A stretch of DNA of 64,000 nt from JAMDEO01 sp963775295 (GTDB lineage Bacteria > Actinomycetota > Thermoleophilia > RBG-16-64-13): assembly GCA_963775295.1 (NCBI GenBank), contig CAVZIK010000006.1, positions 930,001-994,000 of the forward strand, given 5' to 3'. Both the position numbers and the translations under genes were made by a program. Positions 49,640 to 58,659 of this stretch are shown piece after piece. The notes under the pieces were generated by a model. That model saw nothing but the letters and a program-made list of their open reading frames with translations, was not told the DNA's origin and searched no databases. Each line of letters starts with the position of its first letter. Within the stretch, counting starts at the first letter, position 1.

Positions 49640-51610
49640 TTATGCGGTGGCCCGGGGCTCCTCGAGTGCTTCCCGGACCCTACGACAAAGCGCTTCGGGA
49701 GCGAAGGGCTTCTGAAGGAAGCCGACTTTGGCCCCAAACCGTTCCGCTGGGATCGACGCATTTCGCAGGTAACCGGACATGAACAGCAACGGAAGGCCGG
49801 GGCGCACTTTGAGCGCTCGTTCGCCCAGCGAATCCCCCTGAGTGGTGCCCGGAAGCACGATGTCGGTAAGGAGAAGATCGACGCGCGCTTTGCCTCGAAT
49901 GATCTGAAGACCCTCGTCGCCATCCGCGACCGCGATCACTTTGTAGCCCTCGCGCTCCAGGACCCGCTTGACGAGTGCGCGCACGGAGTCTTGGTCCTCC
50001 ACAACCAGGATTGTCTTCTCCACCTGCTTCGACGAGATCCTTGCAGGATCCGAATTGAGTGTCGTGGAAATCACAGCGGCCGGAGGTAGAAAGATCTTGA
50101 ACGTGCTGCCGACGCCTGACTGACTCTCTACGAAGATATGGCCGCCGCTTTGTTTAACGATGCCGTGGACCGCGGACAATCCCAGACCGGCGCTGGCGCC
50201 CTGACCCTTTGTACTGAAGAACGGTTCGAAAATTCGATCGAGGGTCTCCTGCTCGATCCCACGCCCGGTGTCGGATACTTCAACCATGACGAACGGGCCT
50301 GGCGTGCAATCCGGATGGCTCTCACAGAATTCCTCATCCAGGACGACGTTACCGGTAGAGATGGCGATCCTTCCGCCCGAAGGCATAGCTTCACGAGCAT
50401 TCACCGCCAAGTTCGTGATCACTTGGGAGAACTGGCTCGGGTCGACCTCGATCGCGCTCGTATCCGGGTCCAAGGAGGTGACGAATTCGATGTCCTCTCC
50501 CAAGGTGCGTCGGAGCAGTTGCTCTGCCTCTTTGATAAGCGCGTTCGGGGACAGTATCTCCGGCCTCTGCGGTTGACGCCTGGAGAATGTGAGGATCTGA
50601 TTCGTGAGTTCGCGTGCTCTCTCCGCCGCCTGGCGGATCTGGGACACATCATTGCGAACCCTTCCCGTGTCGGAGCAATCACCGGCGAGGAGGAGTTCGC
50701 TGTAACCCATGATGGTGGTGAGAAGGTTGTTGAAGTCATGCGCAATCCCGCCCGCCAGTTGACCGATGGCTTCCATCTTCTGAGATTGCCGGAGTCGTTC
50801 CCCGCTCTCGCGGAGGATTTGGGTCGCCCGTTCGCGCTCGGTCACGTCTCTCATGGCCGCGAGAATCGTATGCCGGCCTTTCAGCTCGAAATGACGGGCT
50901 GTGATCTCTACCAAGATGGTCGTACCGTCCTTGGCCCGATGCCGTCGGGAGGGGACCCAGGTCCGGCCGTTCTGAGCGTCTGCACGGGTCTTCTCGGGGT
51001 CCAGCGATAGGTCGGTATTCTTCATTGCGAGCCATTCGCTGGGGTCGTAGCCATAGAGGGAGCACGCCGCGCCGTTGGCTTCCAGGATCTGACCGGTCTC
51101 CGCGTCGATAAGAAGGACGGCGTCAGACTCAAGCTCGAACAGCTGGCGGTATCGGCCCTCACTTTGCGCGAGTGCCTCCTCAGCCTCCCTTCGCTCCGTG
51201 GTGGCCTCCGTGTAGAGGACAATTCCCCCGATGGTGCGATCAGAGCGATACCAGGGCCGGCACTCCCAACGGCTATGCAGGATGGAGCCGTCTTCAAGCT
51301 CGTACCAGTCGTCCTCATTCTTGACGATCTGTCCCCCGAGCGCGCTTTGATGAGCTTCCTTCCATGCCTCGGGCAGATCGGGGAAGAGATCGTAGTGGTT
51401 TCTACCGATGACGTCCCTCTCCGGGACTCCGTGGTCATCCAGGAATCGATCGCTGACAGCAAGATAGTTGAGGTCGCTGTCCAGCAGGACGACCGCGCTG
51501 GAATCGTGCTTGATGACGTAGCGTAGAAGGTCCTGGCTGTCTTCGAGAGGGCGCGGACTAGCCTCGTGACCTTGGTTCTCGCTGGAAGCAGGCATGGCCA
51601 TCCTATCCAT
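49640..51610 (-). CDS. Hybrid histidine kinase (PAS-PAS-HisKA-HATPase-receiver)
   Basis: 656 residues, no membrane helix, so soluble. Two PAS domains (about 28-140 and 150-262) are followed by the phosphoacceptor helix GGIAHDFNNLLTTIMGY (His291). The ATPase domain has N-box LAVNAREAM and G-boxes SDTGRGIEQ and GLGLSAVHG. A C-terminal receiver (532-650) has acidic pocket VVEDQD, Asp583 in LLTDIVLPG, and Lys634 in FLQKPF. The HDFNNLL type is common among cytoplasmic hybrid kinases that sense redox state or small ligands through PAS domains. No response-regulator gene is next to it. The start could be ATG 51610 or one a few codons in. Confidence 0.93.
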   Translation of the reverse strand: MDRMAMPASSENQGHEASPRPLEDSQDLLRYVIKHDSSAVVLLDSDLNYLAVSDRFLDDHGVPERDVIGRNHYDLFPDLPEAWKEAHQSALGGQIVKNEDDWYELEDGSILHSRWECRPWYRSDRTIGGIVLYTEATTERREAEEALAQSEGRYRQLFELESDAVLLIDAETGQILEANGAACSLYGYDPSEWLAMKNTDLSLDPEKTRADAQNGRTWVPSRRHRAKDGTTILVEITARHFELKGRHTILAAMRDVTERERATQILRESGERLRQSQKMEAIGQLAGGIAHDFNNLLTTIMGYSELLLAGDCSDTGRVRNDVSQIRQAAERARELTNQILTFSRRQPQRPEILSPNALIKEAEQLLRRTLGEDIEFVTSLDPDTSAIEVDPSQFSQVITNLAVNAREAMPSGGRIAISTGNVVLDEEFCESHPDCTPGPFVMVEVSDTGRGIEQETLDRIFEPFFSTKGQGASAGLGLSAVHGIVKQSGGHIFVESQSGVGSTFKIFLPPAAVISTTLNSDPARISSKQVEKTILVVEDQDSVRALVKRVLEREGYKVIAVADGDEGLQIIRGKARVDLLLTDIVLPGTTQGDSLGERALKVRPGLPLLFMSGYLRNASIPAERFGAKVGFLQKPFAPEALCRRVREALEEPRATA

Positions 51611-51737
51611 GAAGTCGCTGTGGCGGCCACCTGCGTCCGCCTCGCGGACTACATGATACCGCTTGTTCCGCGAACGCAGCCAGTTTTGAGGGACGTCAAA
51701 TGCACGTCTGCGTCGCGATGTTCGTCGCCGGCCCTGG

Positions 51738-52493
51738 CTACCTGGGTGGCAGGTCCTTCTCCAGGAAGGTAAAGAGGGTCGTGCGTACGTCGGTTGCCGA
51801 GGACCCCGTCAGAAGCGCGGTTCCGTGGTCGCTTCCCGGGAAGATCTCGATCTCCTTGGGGTCTGGAGCCCGGTTGTAGAGATCGTGGGCTCCCGCCGCC
51901 CCTACGTCGTTTTCCGCCGCCAGGAACAGCTTGGGTGCCGTCAGCACCGTTACCGCGCGTCGAGCGGAGAGGCCCTCGAACTCGACCGGCGCCGAGAGTG
52001 TGGCGACCGCTGCCACCGGCTGGTGCGCTGCCACGATGAGGCTGGCCGTCCCGCCCATGGAGGCTCCCACCAGGGCGAGCGAGGCGGCTCCTAGCGACCT
52101 GATCTCGTTGACGGCGGCATCGAGGTCCTTGTCGATCTGATCGATCTGCTTGGTTCCCCCCGACTCCCCATATCCGCGGAAATCGTACGTGAGGACCAGG
52201 TAGCCTTCGGCCGCGAGTTCCCCGGCGGTTGAAAACCAGCTGGTCTGGTCGGCCGGATACATGTGCGATAACACGATGCCGGAGTGCCCCGAACCGAAGA
52301 CGTGCCCCCCGATAGACACCCCGTCCGCAGTGGAGAACACTACCTTCGTTCCGGTCCCTCGCGCGGCGGCTGTTTCGTCGGCGCCACCGCACCCGGTCGT
52401 TGGGAGGCTCGAGATGACGGCCAATGCGGCCGCGAAAAAGACGATCGCAGTCAGATTCGACGTCCTTCGTTGCACTGTGGTGTATAGCCGCAT
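51738..52493 (-). CDS. Exported alpha/beta hydrolase, probable lipoprotein
   Basis: 250 residues. The N-terminus has a basic start and a hydrophobic stretch (LTAIVFFAAALAVISSL) ending in TTGCGG, so a lipid-anchored cysteine near residue 34 is likely although the lipobox is imperfect. The alpha/beta-hydrolase fold shows the oxyanion region SHMYPADQTSW, the nucleophile elbow VGASMGGTASLI, an acidic residue in LFLAAENDVGAAG and the His in FPGSDHGTALL. It would hydrolyse an ester or amide at the cell surface. The ATG at 52493 is preceded by gaggcgac; the longer upstream frame is rejected. Neighbours give no substrate hint. Confidence 0.88.
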   Translation of the reverse strand: MRLYTTVQRRTSNLTAIVFFAAALAVISSLPTTGCGGADETAAARGTGTKVVFSTADGVSIGGHVFGSGHSGIVLSHMYPADQTSWFSTAGELAAEGYLVLTYDFRGYGESGGTKQIDQIDKDLDAAVNEIRSLGAASLALVGASMGGTASLIVAAHQPVAAVATLSAPVEFEGLSARRAVTVLTAPKLFLAAENDVGAAGAHDLYNRAPDPKEIEIFPGSDHGTALLTGSSATDVRTTLFTFLEKDLPPR

Positions 52494-52688
52494 GTCGCCT
52501 CGATCTCGACCCGTAGAGCTTCGCTCGATCCAGTCTAGTACTCGGGAAGGCTCCGTCAACCCCAGCCGCGGTAACGACTATAACTTTCCCAGATGGGTAT
52601 CACAGACTGCATGAAGCCGCGAACCGATGGAGCGCATCCCATTTTGCGTGTGAGGACCGTACCTTCGGCCCCACTGGAGATCGGCGCC

Positions 52689-52895
52689 ATGACCGTGACC
52701 CCCGTGGCGAGGTCTTTGGTAGTCGGGTGGAGGGGTTTCGCCGTCGCTTGGAGCCGGCCCCATGCCGTGCTCGTTTCGCAAAATGGACAGACGTCGCGTT
52801 CCCGGATTGTCAACCTCACGAGAGCGGCTCAGCTTTGCATGGTTGGCGCCGCGGTGGTCGGGGCCCTCTGGATGCGTACACGATCTTCGAGGTAA
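52689..52895 (+). CDS. Small membrane protein, partner of the GerW-like gene
   Basis: 68 residues from the ATG at 52689 (an ATG at 52593 would give 100). The pattern is GFAVAWSRPHAVLVSQNGQT, then basic SRSRIVNLTRAAQ and one C-terminal hydrophobic helix (LCMVGAAVVGALWM). I recall similar short proteins beside GerW-like genes, but the family has no name that I can give. Its stop is 14 bases before the GTG of the GerW-like gene, with the latter's ribosome binding site between, so they form a two-gene operon. Confidence 0.6.
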   Translation: MTVTPVARSLVVGWRGFAVAWSRPHAVLVSQNGQTSRSRIVNLTRAAQLCMVGAAVVGALWMRTRSSR

Positions 52896-52909
52896 AAGGA
52901 GATATCGTC

Positions 52910-53365
52910 GTGAACGAAGGTATGGACGAATTGATGAGCAGGATCGGAAAGGAATCGCAACTAAGGGCGGACACGATGGAACGTCTGCTCTCGGCGGCCG
53001 ACTCGGCGAAGGTCTTCGGGTCGGCGTTGGTGTCCGGAGAGTCTACTGTGATCACCGCGGCGGAGGTTGTCGCTGGTGGGGGATTCGGCTCCGGGATGGG
53101 ATTCGGCCTTCCGAACGGGCGCGGAGGCGCGACTGAGGGGCAGAAGGACGAGAGTTCCGAAAGTCCTACAGCCGGCGCGGGGGGCGGTGGAGGCGGCGGA
53201 GGCGGGTCGATGGGCCGACCGGTGGCGGTGATCACCGTGAACCCCGACGGCATCCGGGTAAAACCGATCCTAGATCTCACCAAGATCATTCTTACCGGCG
53301 TTGCGGCTGGGGTCAGTTTGATAATCCTCTGTATGAAGATCTACAAGCCACGTGGCAAGCGCTGA
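52910..53365 (+). CDS. GerW/YtfJ-family sporulation-type protein
   Basis: 151 residues. The central motif SAKVFGSALVSGESTVITAAEVVAGGGFGSG is the YtfJ/GerW core; it is followed by a glycine-rich stretch (poly-Gly near residue 98), then GRPVAVITVNPDGIRVKPIL and a C-terminal membrane helix (LTKIILTGVAAGVSLIIL). GerW is needed for spore germination in Bacillus, but many non-sporulating high-GC bacteria have homologues, so sporulation is not implied. The GTG start at 52910 has aaaagga upstream with 9 bases spacing. Upstream lies the small membrane protein with which it likely acts. Confidence 0.85.
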   Translation: MNEGMDELMSRIGKESQLRADTMERLLSAADSAKVFGSALVSGESTVITAAEVVAGGGFGSGMGFGLPNGRGGATEGQKDESSESPTAGAGGGGGGGGGSMGRPVAVITVNPDGIRVKPILDLTKIILTGVAAGVSLIILCMKIYKPRGKR

Positions 53366-53384
53366 CAGAAGCGGCGCGCGGCCC

Positions 53385-54299
53385 TCATACCAGGGATAAA
53401 CGCGAGCCTGCCAGGATGTAGAAGACCGTCAGTCCGCGGAACGGGGCAAAAGGCTCCAGTACTTGGCGTACCGCGTCGGACGTCAGACGCGGGCCTTTCC
53501 CCAGGATCCTTCCCAGAAGGGTCTGAATCCCGAGGTCGTCAGCGGGGGCTACGTCCGCTCTACCGAGGCCTCTTACCAGGAGGTAGTCGGCCGACCACCG
53601 GCCGAAGCCCCGGATAGCCATCACTCGTTCACGCACTTCCTCGTCGGACAAGTGCGCCCAGCTTTCAACGTCCACTGCGCCACTCTCTATCAATTCGGCC
53701 AGACCACCTATGTACTCGGCCTTGCGCCGGGAGACCCCGCACTCCATGAGCGCCTCCGTGGAGGGTTTCGCCAGGGACCGCGGTGTGGGGAACGCAGTCA
53801 AGCCGTTTACCGCATCTCCGAACCGGCGGACCAGCCTCTCGCGGATACGATAGGCGGCGAGAAGCGAGATCTGTTGCTCAATGACGGCGATGACGAGCAT
53901 CTCGAAAAGCGAAGGCGGCCGGAACGCTTTGAGGCCATGGAGTGCGCGTGTCAGAGGCCCGAGCATGGGGTGATCGACGGCGAGCCCGTAGAAAGGTCGC
54001 AGATCCAGATCTGCATTGACAAGTCGAGCGGCCATGACGGCCACGCTCGCCGAGGCGGGCTGCGGTTGCTTGTTCGATTCGTCCTCAGGGAGCGCGACTT
54101 CCGCCTCAAGGCGCGCAGGGTCTTTTACGATCTGACGGATCTCCAGCACGAAGGGCGCTCCATCGAGTCTCACGGCTGACCGCAACTTTGTCGGTGTTTC
54201 TTGGGGCTCAGCCGGATCAGGGGGGGCGAAACCACGCGCGGCTCGAAGGCTCAATTCCAAGTCGTACGGGCCTGTGGGTTCCACGGTGATAGGGATCAT
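53385..54299 (-). CDS. DNA-3-methyladenine glycosylase, AlkA/HhH-GPD type
   Basis: 304 residues. The C-terminal half has the helix-hairpin-helix GPD fold: FEMLVIAVIEQQISLLAAYRI, CGVSRRKAEYIGGLAELI, the hairpin IRGFGRWSADYLLVRGLG, and the catalytic Asp in VAPADDLGIQ. The N-terminal part (about 1-110) with PTGPYDLELSLRAARGF resembles the AlkA TBP-like domain. It removes alkylated purines from DNA in base excision repair. Start at 54299 (ATG, gatgatccc upstream is weak). It converges with the GerW-like gene, their stops being 20 bases apart. Confidence 0.9.
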   Translation of the reverse strand: MIPITVEPTGPYDLELSLRAARGFAPPDPAEPQETPTKLRSAVRLDGAPFVLEIRQIVKDPARLEAEVALPEDESNKQPQPASASVAVMAARLVNADLDLRPFYGLAVDHPMLGPLTRALHGLKAFRPPSLFEMLVIAVIEQQISLLAAYRIRERLVRRFGDAVNGLTAFPTPRSLAKPSTEALMECGVSRRKAEYIGGLAELIESGAVDVESWAHLSDEEVRERVMAIRGFGRWSADYLLVRGLGRADVAPADDLGIQTLLGRILGKGPRLTSDAVRQVLEPFAPFRGLTVFYILAGSRLSLV

Positions 54300-54694
54300 C
54301 TTGAACTCGCTGGTGTCGTGTGGTCTGATGCGCTCCTACTATACCCAGACGCTGGCGCAGGTAGACCAACATCGACGGAGCGATCCCGCAGCACGACACA
54401 CCCCGTGCACGCAGTGCCTACGTGTGATGAGCGTGTCAGCGCTCGCACCCGGGTCTTGCCGCGAAGCTGGATGGCTGGTCGGCGGGCAATGGCCCTACGA
54501 TCTCGAAATGGTGGATGCAGGGCCGTTGGAAGAGGGGATCATCTTCACGGCCAGACCGTTCACACCCGAAATGCTCGCCAAGTTGGCGCGGGGCGTGTTG
54601 GACAGGAGGCCCTCCTGAGGAGTTTTGGAAGCGATGGCCAAAACCGTACAGACAACGGACTCTTATCAAGTTCTGCGCCTCATCGGACGATGAA
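54300..54694. other. Divergent region between glycosylase and HD-GYP genes
   Basis: No confident gene. A weak open frame (54427-54618, 63 codons, starting MSVSALAPGSCREAGW) and a 19-codon frame (MAKTVQTTDSYQVLRLIGR, 54633-54692) that ends just before the next start are visible. The latter has a gaggag nearby and might be a leader peptide, but neither is supported by family pattern. Confidence 0.3.
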
Positions 54695-57376
54695 ATGTAT
54701 ATGAAAGTCTCTGACTATCAAACAGGTGGCGCACGGCGTGCGTCTCGCTCGAACGCAGTCGTGGATTCCAGGGCGAAGATCTTGGTCGTTGATGACGAAG
54801 CCAGCATCGTCCGGCTGTTTGTGCGCGCCCTCACCTCCGCCGGGTACGTCGACGTCCACGGCGTCACCGACGCCACCGACGTGCCTGCCTTCCTTGACGC
54901 CTCAACACCCGATCTGGTCATTCTGGACCTGAACATGCCCGGTCTCGACGGGTTCGCACTGCTCCGAGAGATCAGCCGCCGCCTCACCGAGGACGGGTTC
55001 CTTCCGGTGATGGCGGTGAGCGGCATGGCGGGCGTCGAAGCGCGAGAACGGGCATTCCGTAGCGGTGCCAAAGACTTTCTTGCGAAGCCCGTCAACCTTC
55101 AAGAATTCCTGTTGCACGTGAATTCCTTGCTCGAGACGCGGTTTATGAGCCTTCGTCTGAAGCAGACGCAAGACAGGTTGGCCGAACTAGTGGGACTTCG
55201 CACCGAAGAGCTGCAGCGGAGCGTGGCTAGGACTCGCGAGGCGGAGGACGCGCTTCACTTGAGCGAGACCCAATTCCGCCTGCTTACTCAGACCGCCGGT
55301 GTGGGGGTACGATTCCTTTCCCGAGACGGCATCATCCTGTTCGTGAACGACGCAGCGGCCGACCAGATCGGGAAGGAATCGGCCGAACTCATCGGGAGGT
55401 CTTTGACGGAGATCTTGACCCCCGTCGAGCTGAGAGAGACGTTGGAACGGATGGAGTCCGTCGTGGTCACTGGCGAGGGGCTGCAATTCGAGGACAGCTC
55501 CGTGTCGTCTACGGGGCGCACGGGGTGGGTGCTCTCGACGTATACGCGGGTGGTTGACGCTTCCGGCGCCGTGCGGGGGGTTCAGATCGTGAGTACGGAC
55601 ATCACAGCCCGCAAACTGGCAGAGCAACAACTGCGGGAGAGCGAAGAGCGCTTCAACGTCGCTTTCCATTCGAACCCCGCGCTTTCGACCATCTGCGCAC
55701 CCGATGGGCGGCTTGTGGACGTCAATGATGCCTGGCTCGAAGCTCTGGGTTTTAGCCGGGAGGAGGCGATAGGTCGCACATCCGTGGAGCTCCGTGTTGT
55801 CAGCCAGAACGAGCGGAATCGGTTGGCCGGGGCCGCTGCAGAGATGCCTCGGGGCGAACCTCTGGAGATGCGGCTGAGGACCAAATCAGGCGATGTCCGC
55901 AAGGTGCTGATGAGTGCCGAACTGGTGGACATCAGAGGTCAGAGGTGCTTATTGGCCTCGGGGATGGACATCACTCTGCGCGCGGCGATGGAGGACTCAT
56001 TGCTGCTCACGCAGTTCTGCATCGACAATGCGGCAGAATCGATCATCTGGTTCGGTCCGGAAGGGGCAGTGCAGTACGCGAACGACTACTGTGCGAAGCT
56101 GTACGGCTACACCCGCGACGAACTCTTGGGATTGACCCTCTTTGATATCGACCCAGATATCTCCCGGGAAGAGTGGGAGCGTCAGTGGCAGGAGATGAAG
56201 GAGGAGGGCCCACTCAGTTTTTCCGTTCAGCCCCGAAAGAAGACGGGGGAGAGGTTTTTCGGGGAGGTCACCACTACGTATCTGCGGCGTGGCGACTCGG
56301 AACAGATCATCGCCTTCCTGCGAGACGTGACGGATCGCCGGCTGACCGAGGAGGCTCTCAAAGGCAGCGAGGCGCGTCTTCATCAGATGTTCGAGTCGAT
56401 GAGCAGTGGGGTGCTGGTGTGCGAGGCCGGCTCCGGGGGCCGAGATTTCGTGATCAAGGACGTGAACAAATCGGCTGAGACGATCACGCATGCGACGAGA
56501 AGCGAACTCGTAGGTCGGACCCTTTCGACGGTGTTTCCCGGGGTCCCGCGGACTCGGCTTGACAACGTGTTGAAGCGAGTCTGGCGGAGGGGTGGTTCGG
56601 AGGCGCTATCAGCCTGGCTCTACGAGGACGAACGTCTGAGATTCTGGGTGGAGAACTACGTGTATAGGCTGCCCTCGAGTGAACTTGTCGTCATGTTTGA
56701 CGATGTGACGGAGAAGCAGCAGGCCTTGGCAGAGCTCCAGGATGCGTATGGCCGACTTCGGAACGCCCAGACCGGTACGTTGCAGGCGCTCGGCGCCGTG
56801 ACGGAGTTCCGCGATCCCTACACAGCCGGCCACCAGCAACGGGTCGCTAAGATCGCCGTCCTGATCGGGCATAAAATGAACTTGTCGCCTCATCAGGTCG
56901 ATGGGATTCGAGCCGCTGCCACTGTGCACGATATCGGAAAGATTGCGGTTCCTATTGAGATTCTCTCCTCGCCGGGAGTGCTGAACGGAGTGCAGCAGAC
57001 GCTCGTTCGTCAGCACGTCGAGTCGGGCTATGAGATCCTCAGAGCGATCACTTTCGACTGGCCGCTGGCGGAGATAGTGGAACAGCACCACGAGCGGCTG
57101 GACGGCAGTGGCTATCCGCGGGGGCTCAAAGGCGACGAGATCATGCTCGAGGCTCGGATTCTGGCGGTGGCCGACACAGCTGAGGCGATGATCTCGTTTA
57201 GGCCTTACCGACCGGCCCTCGGAATCGAAGCTGCGGTGCTGGAACTGGTCACGAATGCGGGAATCAAGTACGATGCGGCCGCGGTGGAGGCGTTGATGCA
57301 GTTGGATCTCGATGCGATTGCCACCGACAACAAGGGCAACGCCGATCAGTTGGAGTTTTGGCCAAGGTCGGACTAG
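54695..57376 (+). CDS. Receiver-PAS(x4)-HD-GYP cyclic-di-GMP phosphodiesterase
   Basis: About 893 residues. A receiver domain (28-145) has VVDDEAS, phosphoacceptor Asp78 in LVILDLNMPGLDGF and Lys in FLAKPVN. Then come four PAS-type segments (about 190-310, 318-435, 437-560, 565-690) with LSETQFRLL, SEERFNVAF and DVTDRR-like ends. The C-terminal HD-GYP domain has VHDIGKIAVP and the full HHERLDGSGYPRGLKG motif, so the active site looks complete. It would degrade cyclic di-GMP in response to phosphorylation and PAS signals. The start is uncertain (ATG at 54695 or 54701). No cyclase gene is nearby. Confidence 0.92.
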   Translation: MYMKVSDYQTGGARRASRSNAVVDSRAKILVVDDEASIVRLFVRALTSAGYVDVHGVTDATDVPAFLDASTPDLVILDLNMPGLDGFALLREISRRLTEDGFLPVMAVSGMAGVEARERAFRSGAKDFLAKPVNLQEFLLHVNSLLETRFMSLRLKQTQDRLAELVGLRTEELQRSVARTREAEDALHLSETQFRLLTQTAGVGVRFLSRDGIILFVNDAAADQIGKESAELIGRSLTEILTPVELRETLERMESVVVTGEGLQFEDSSVSSTGRTGWVLSTYTRVVDASGAVRGVQIVSTDITARKLAEQQLRESEERFNVAFHSNPALSTICAPDGRLVDVNDAWLEALGFSREEAIGRTSVELRVVSQNERNRLAGAAAEMPRGEPLEMRLRTKSGDVRKVLMSAELVDIRGQRCLLASGMDITLRAAMEDSLLLTQFCIDNAAESIIWFGPEGAVQYANDYCAKLYGYTRDELLGLTLFDIDPDISREEWERQWQEMKEEGPLSFSVQPRKKTGERFFGEVTTTYLRRGDSEQIIAFLRDVTDRRLTEEALKGSEARLHQMFESMSSGVLVCEAGSGGRDFVIKDVNKSAETITHATRSELVGRTLSTVFPGVPRTRLDNVLKRVWRRGGSEALSAWLYEDERLRFWVENYVYRLPSSELVVMFDDVTEKQQALAELQDAYGRLRNAQTGTLQALGAVTEFRDPYTAGHQQRVAKIAVLIGHKMNLSPHQVDGIRAAATVHDIGKIAVPIEILSSPGVLNGVQQTLVRQHVESGYEILRAITFDWPLAEIVEQHHERLDGSGYPRGLKGDEIMLEARILAVADTAEAMISFRPYRPALGIEAAVLELVTNAGIKYDAAAVEALMQLDLDAIATDNKGNADQLEFWPRSD

Positions 57377-57423
57377 GCGGAGATAGCCTGTCAGCCGCGT
57401 CCGTCTCGCGTAAACTGATCCCC

Positions 57424-58587
57424 ATGGATTCCCATTCGTTCACTATTCGCCCCCTGAAGACGTCAGACCACGAATGGGTGCTGAGCATGGTGCGGCAATG
57501 GGGAGGCGACTTCGTCATCTCTCGTGGTCGGAAGATATATGCCGCGGAGTTGCCCGGGTTCTGCGCCGTCGCGGAAGGGGGACGGCTCTTAGGACTTGCG
57601 ACGTACGAGGTGGTCTCTGACGACTGTCAGCTAGTCACCCTTCACGCCTTTGAGAAATACCGGGGAGTCGGCACCGCGCTGGTTCACGCCGTCAGGAGTG
57701 TCGCCATAGCCGCGCGTTGCCGGCGGCTCTGGCTCATCACCACCAACGACAATCTCGACGCGTTGCGTTTCTACCAGCGTCGCGACTTCAAGCTGGCGGC
57801 CCTGCATTGCGATCTTCGACAGGTAGCGCGCCGTCTGAAACCCTCAATTCCCACGATGGGGAATTTCGGAATACCCATCCGTGACGAAATCGAACTCGAG
57901 ATGAGTCTCTCCCGGTCTGATTCTCCGGGAGCGGTGATCTTCGACATGGACGGGGTCATTCTGGACTCCGACGAGGCGTGGGGTACGGTCATGGGCGCCC
58001 TGTTTAGCGCGCACGGCAAGTCTCTCAGCGAACTGGACCCGGACGCCTTCATGGGCGGTGACAATTCAATGCAATGGGCAGCGTATCTGCGCAGGGAACT
58101 CGGCACCCCGCTCTCGGAAGAGGAGATAGTGCGCTACGTTGTGGATGGAATTCTTTCCCGGTACTTCGAGCGTGTGCCCCTGATTCCTGGGGCTGCGGAG
58201 GCCGTGGCGAGGATGGCGGCTCGCTTTTCTCTTGGCCTCGCCAGTTCGTCGCCGCGCGAGGTCATCGCCTTCGTGTTGCAGCGCACGGGTCTCGGCCGAC
58301 TCTTCCAGGCATGGGTATCGTCGGACGACGTGGCCTGTGGCAAGCCTGCGCCGGACGTGTATCTTCGTTGTTGCGAACTCTTGGGCCTCGCCCCGCAGAA
58401 CTGCGTCGCAGTGGAGGACTCTCCCGCGGGGATCAGGGCCGCGAAGGCGGCGGGCTTACGCGTGATCGCGGTTCCCACTCCGGTCTTTCCGCTGGACGAG
58501 GAGTCACTTTCTCTGGCCGACATCGTAGTGGACGCAATTGATCAGTTAGTTCCGAGCATGACCGAGAGCTTGATAGGTGACACTTGA
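57424..58587 (+). CDS. GNAT acetyltransferase fused to HAD phosphatase
   Basis: 387 residues in two parts. Residues 1-160 are a GNAT domain (FTIRPLKTSDHEWVLSMV; acetyl-CoA loop FEKYRGVGTALVHAV; LWLITTNDNLDALRFYQRRDF). Residues 170-375 are a HAD hydrolase of the beta-phosphoglucomutase/phosphatase type, with motif I VIFDMDGVILDSDEA, motif II LASSSPREV, Lys in CGKPAPDVYL and motif IV VAVEDSPAGIRAAKAAG. The ATG at 57424 is supported by removal of a non-family leader; ribosome binding signal is weak. Fused acetyltransferase and phosphatase could process the same phosphorylated small molecule. It is followed by a strong hairpin shared with the convergent heliorhodopsin gene. Confidence 0.88.
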   Translation: MDSHSFTIRPLKTSDHEWVLSMVRQWGGDFVISRGRKIYAAELPGFCAVAEGGRLLGLATYEVVSDDCQLVTLHAFEKYRGVGTALVHAVRSVAIAARCRRLWLITTNDNLDALRFYQRRDFKLAALHCDLRQVARRLKPSIPTMGNFGIPIRDEIELEMSLSRSDSPGAVIFDMDGVILDSDEAWGTVMGALFSAHGKSLSELDPDAFMGGDNSMQWAAYLRRELGTPLSEEEIVRYVVDGILSRYFERVPLIPGAAEAVARMAARFSLGLASSSPREVIAFVLQRTGLGRLFQAWVSSDDVACGKPAPDVYLRCCELLGLAPQNCVAVEDSPAGIRAAKAAGLRVIAVPTPVFPLDEESLSLADIVVDAIDQLVPSMTESLIGDT

Positions 58588-58620
58588 CCGGCCTGGCTTG
58601 TACAGGTCGTGAAGGCTGTG

Positions 58621-58657
58621 GACCGGGGCTGCCGCCGCCGTGGCGGCAGCCCCGGTC
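58621..58657. terminator. Bidirectional hairpin between the GNAT-HAD and heliorhodopsin genes
   Basis: A perfect 16-bp stem (gaccggggctgccgcc and its complement) encloses a 5-base loop (gccgt). It lies between two stop codons, 33 bases after one and 3 bases from the other, fitting a terminator for both convergent genes. No strong T-run is present. Confidence 0.75.
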
Positions 58658-58659
58658 TT

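Noticed and set aside
54633..54692. 19-codon leader peptide before the HD-GYP gene
   Set aside because: The frame starts with ATG near a gaggag, but it is too short and has no attenuator structure or known leader pattern.
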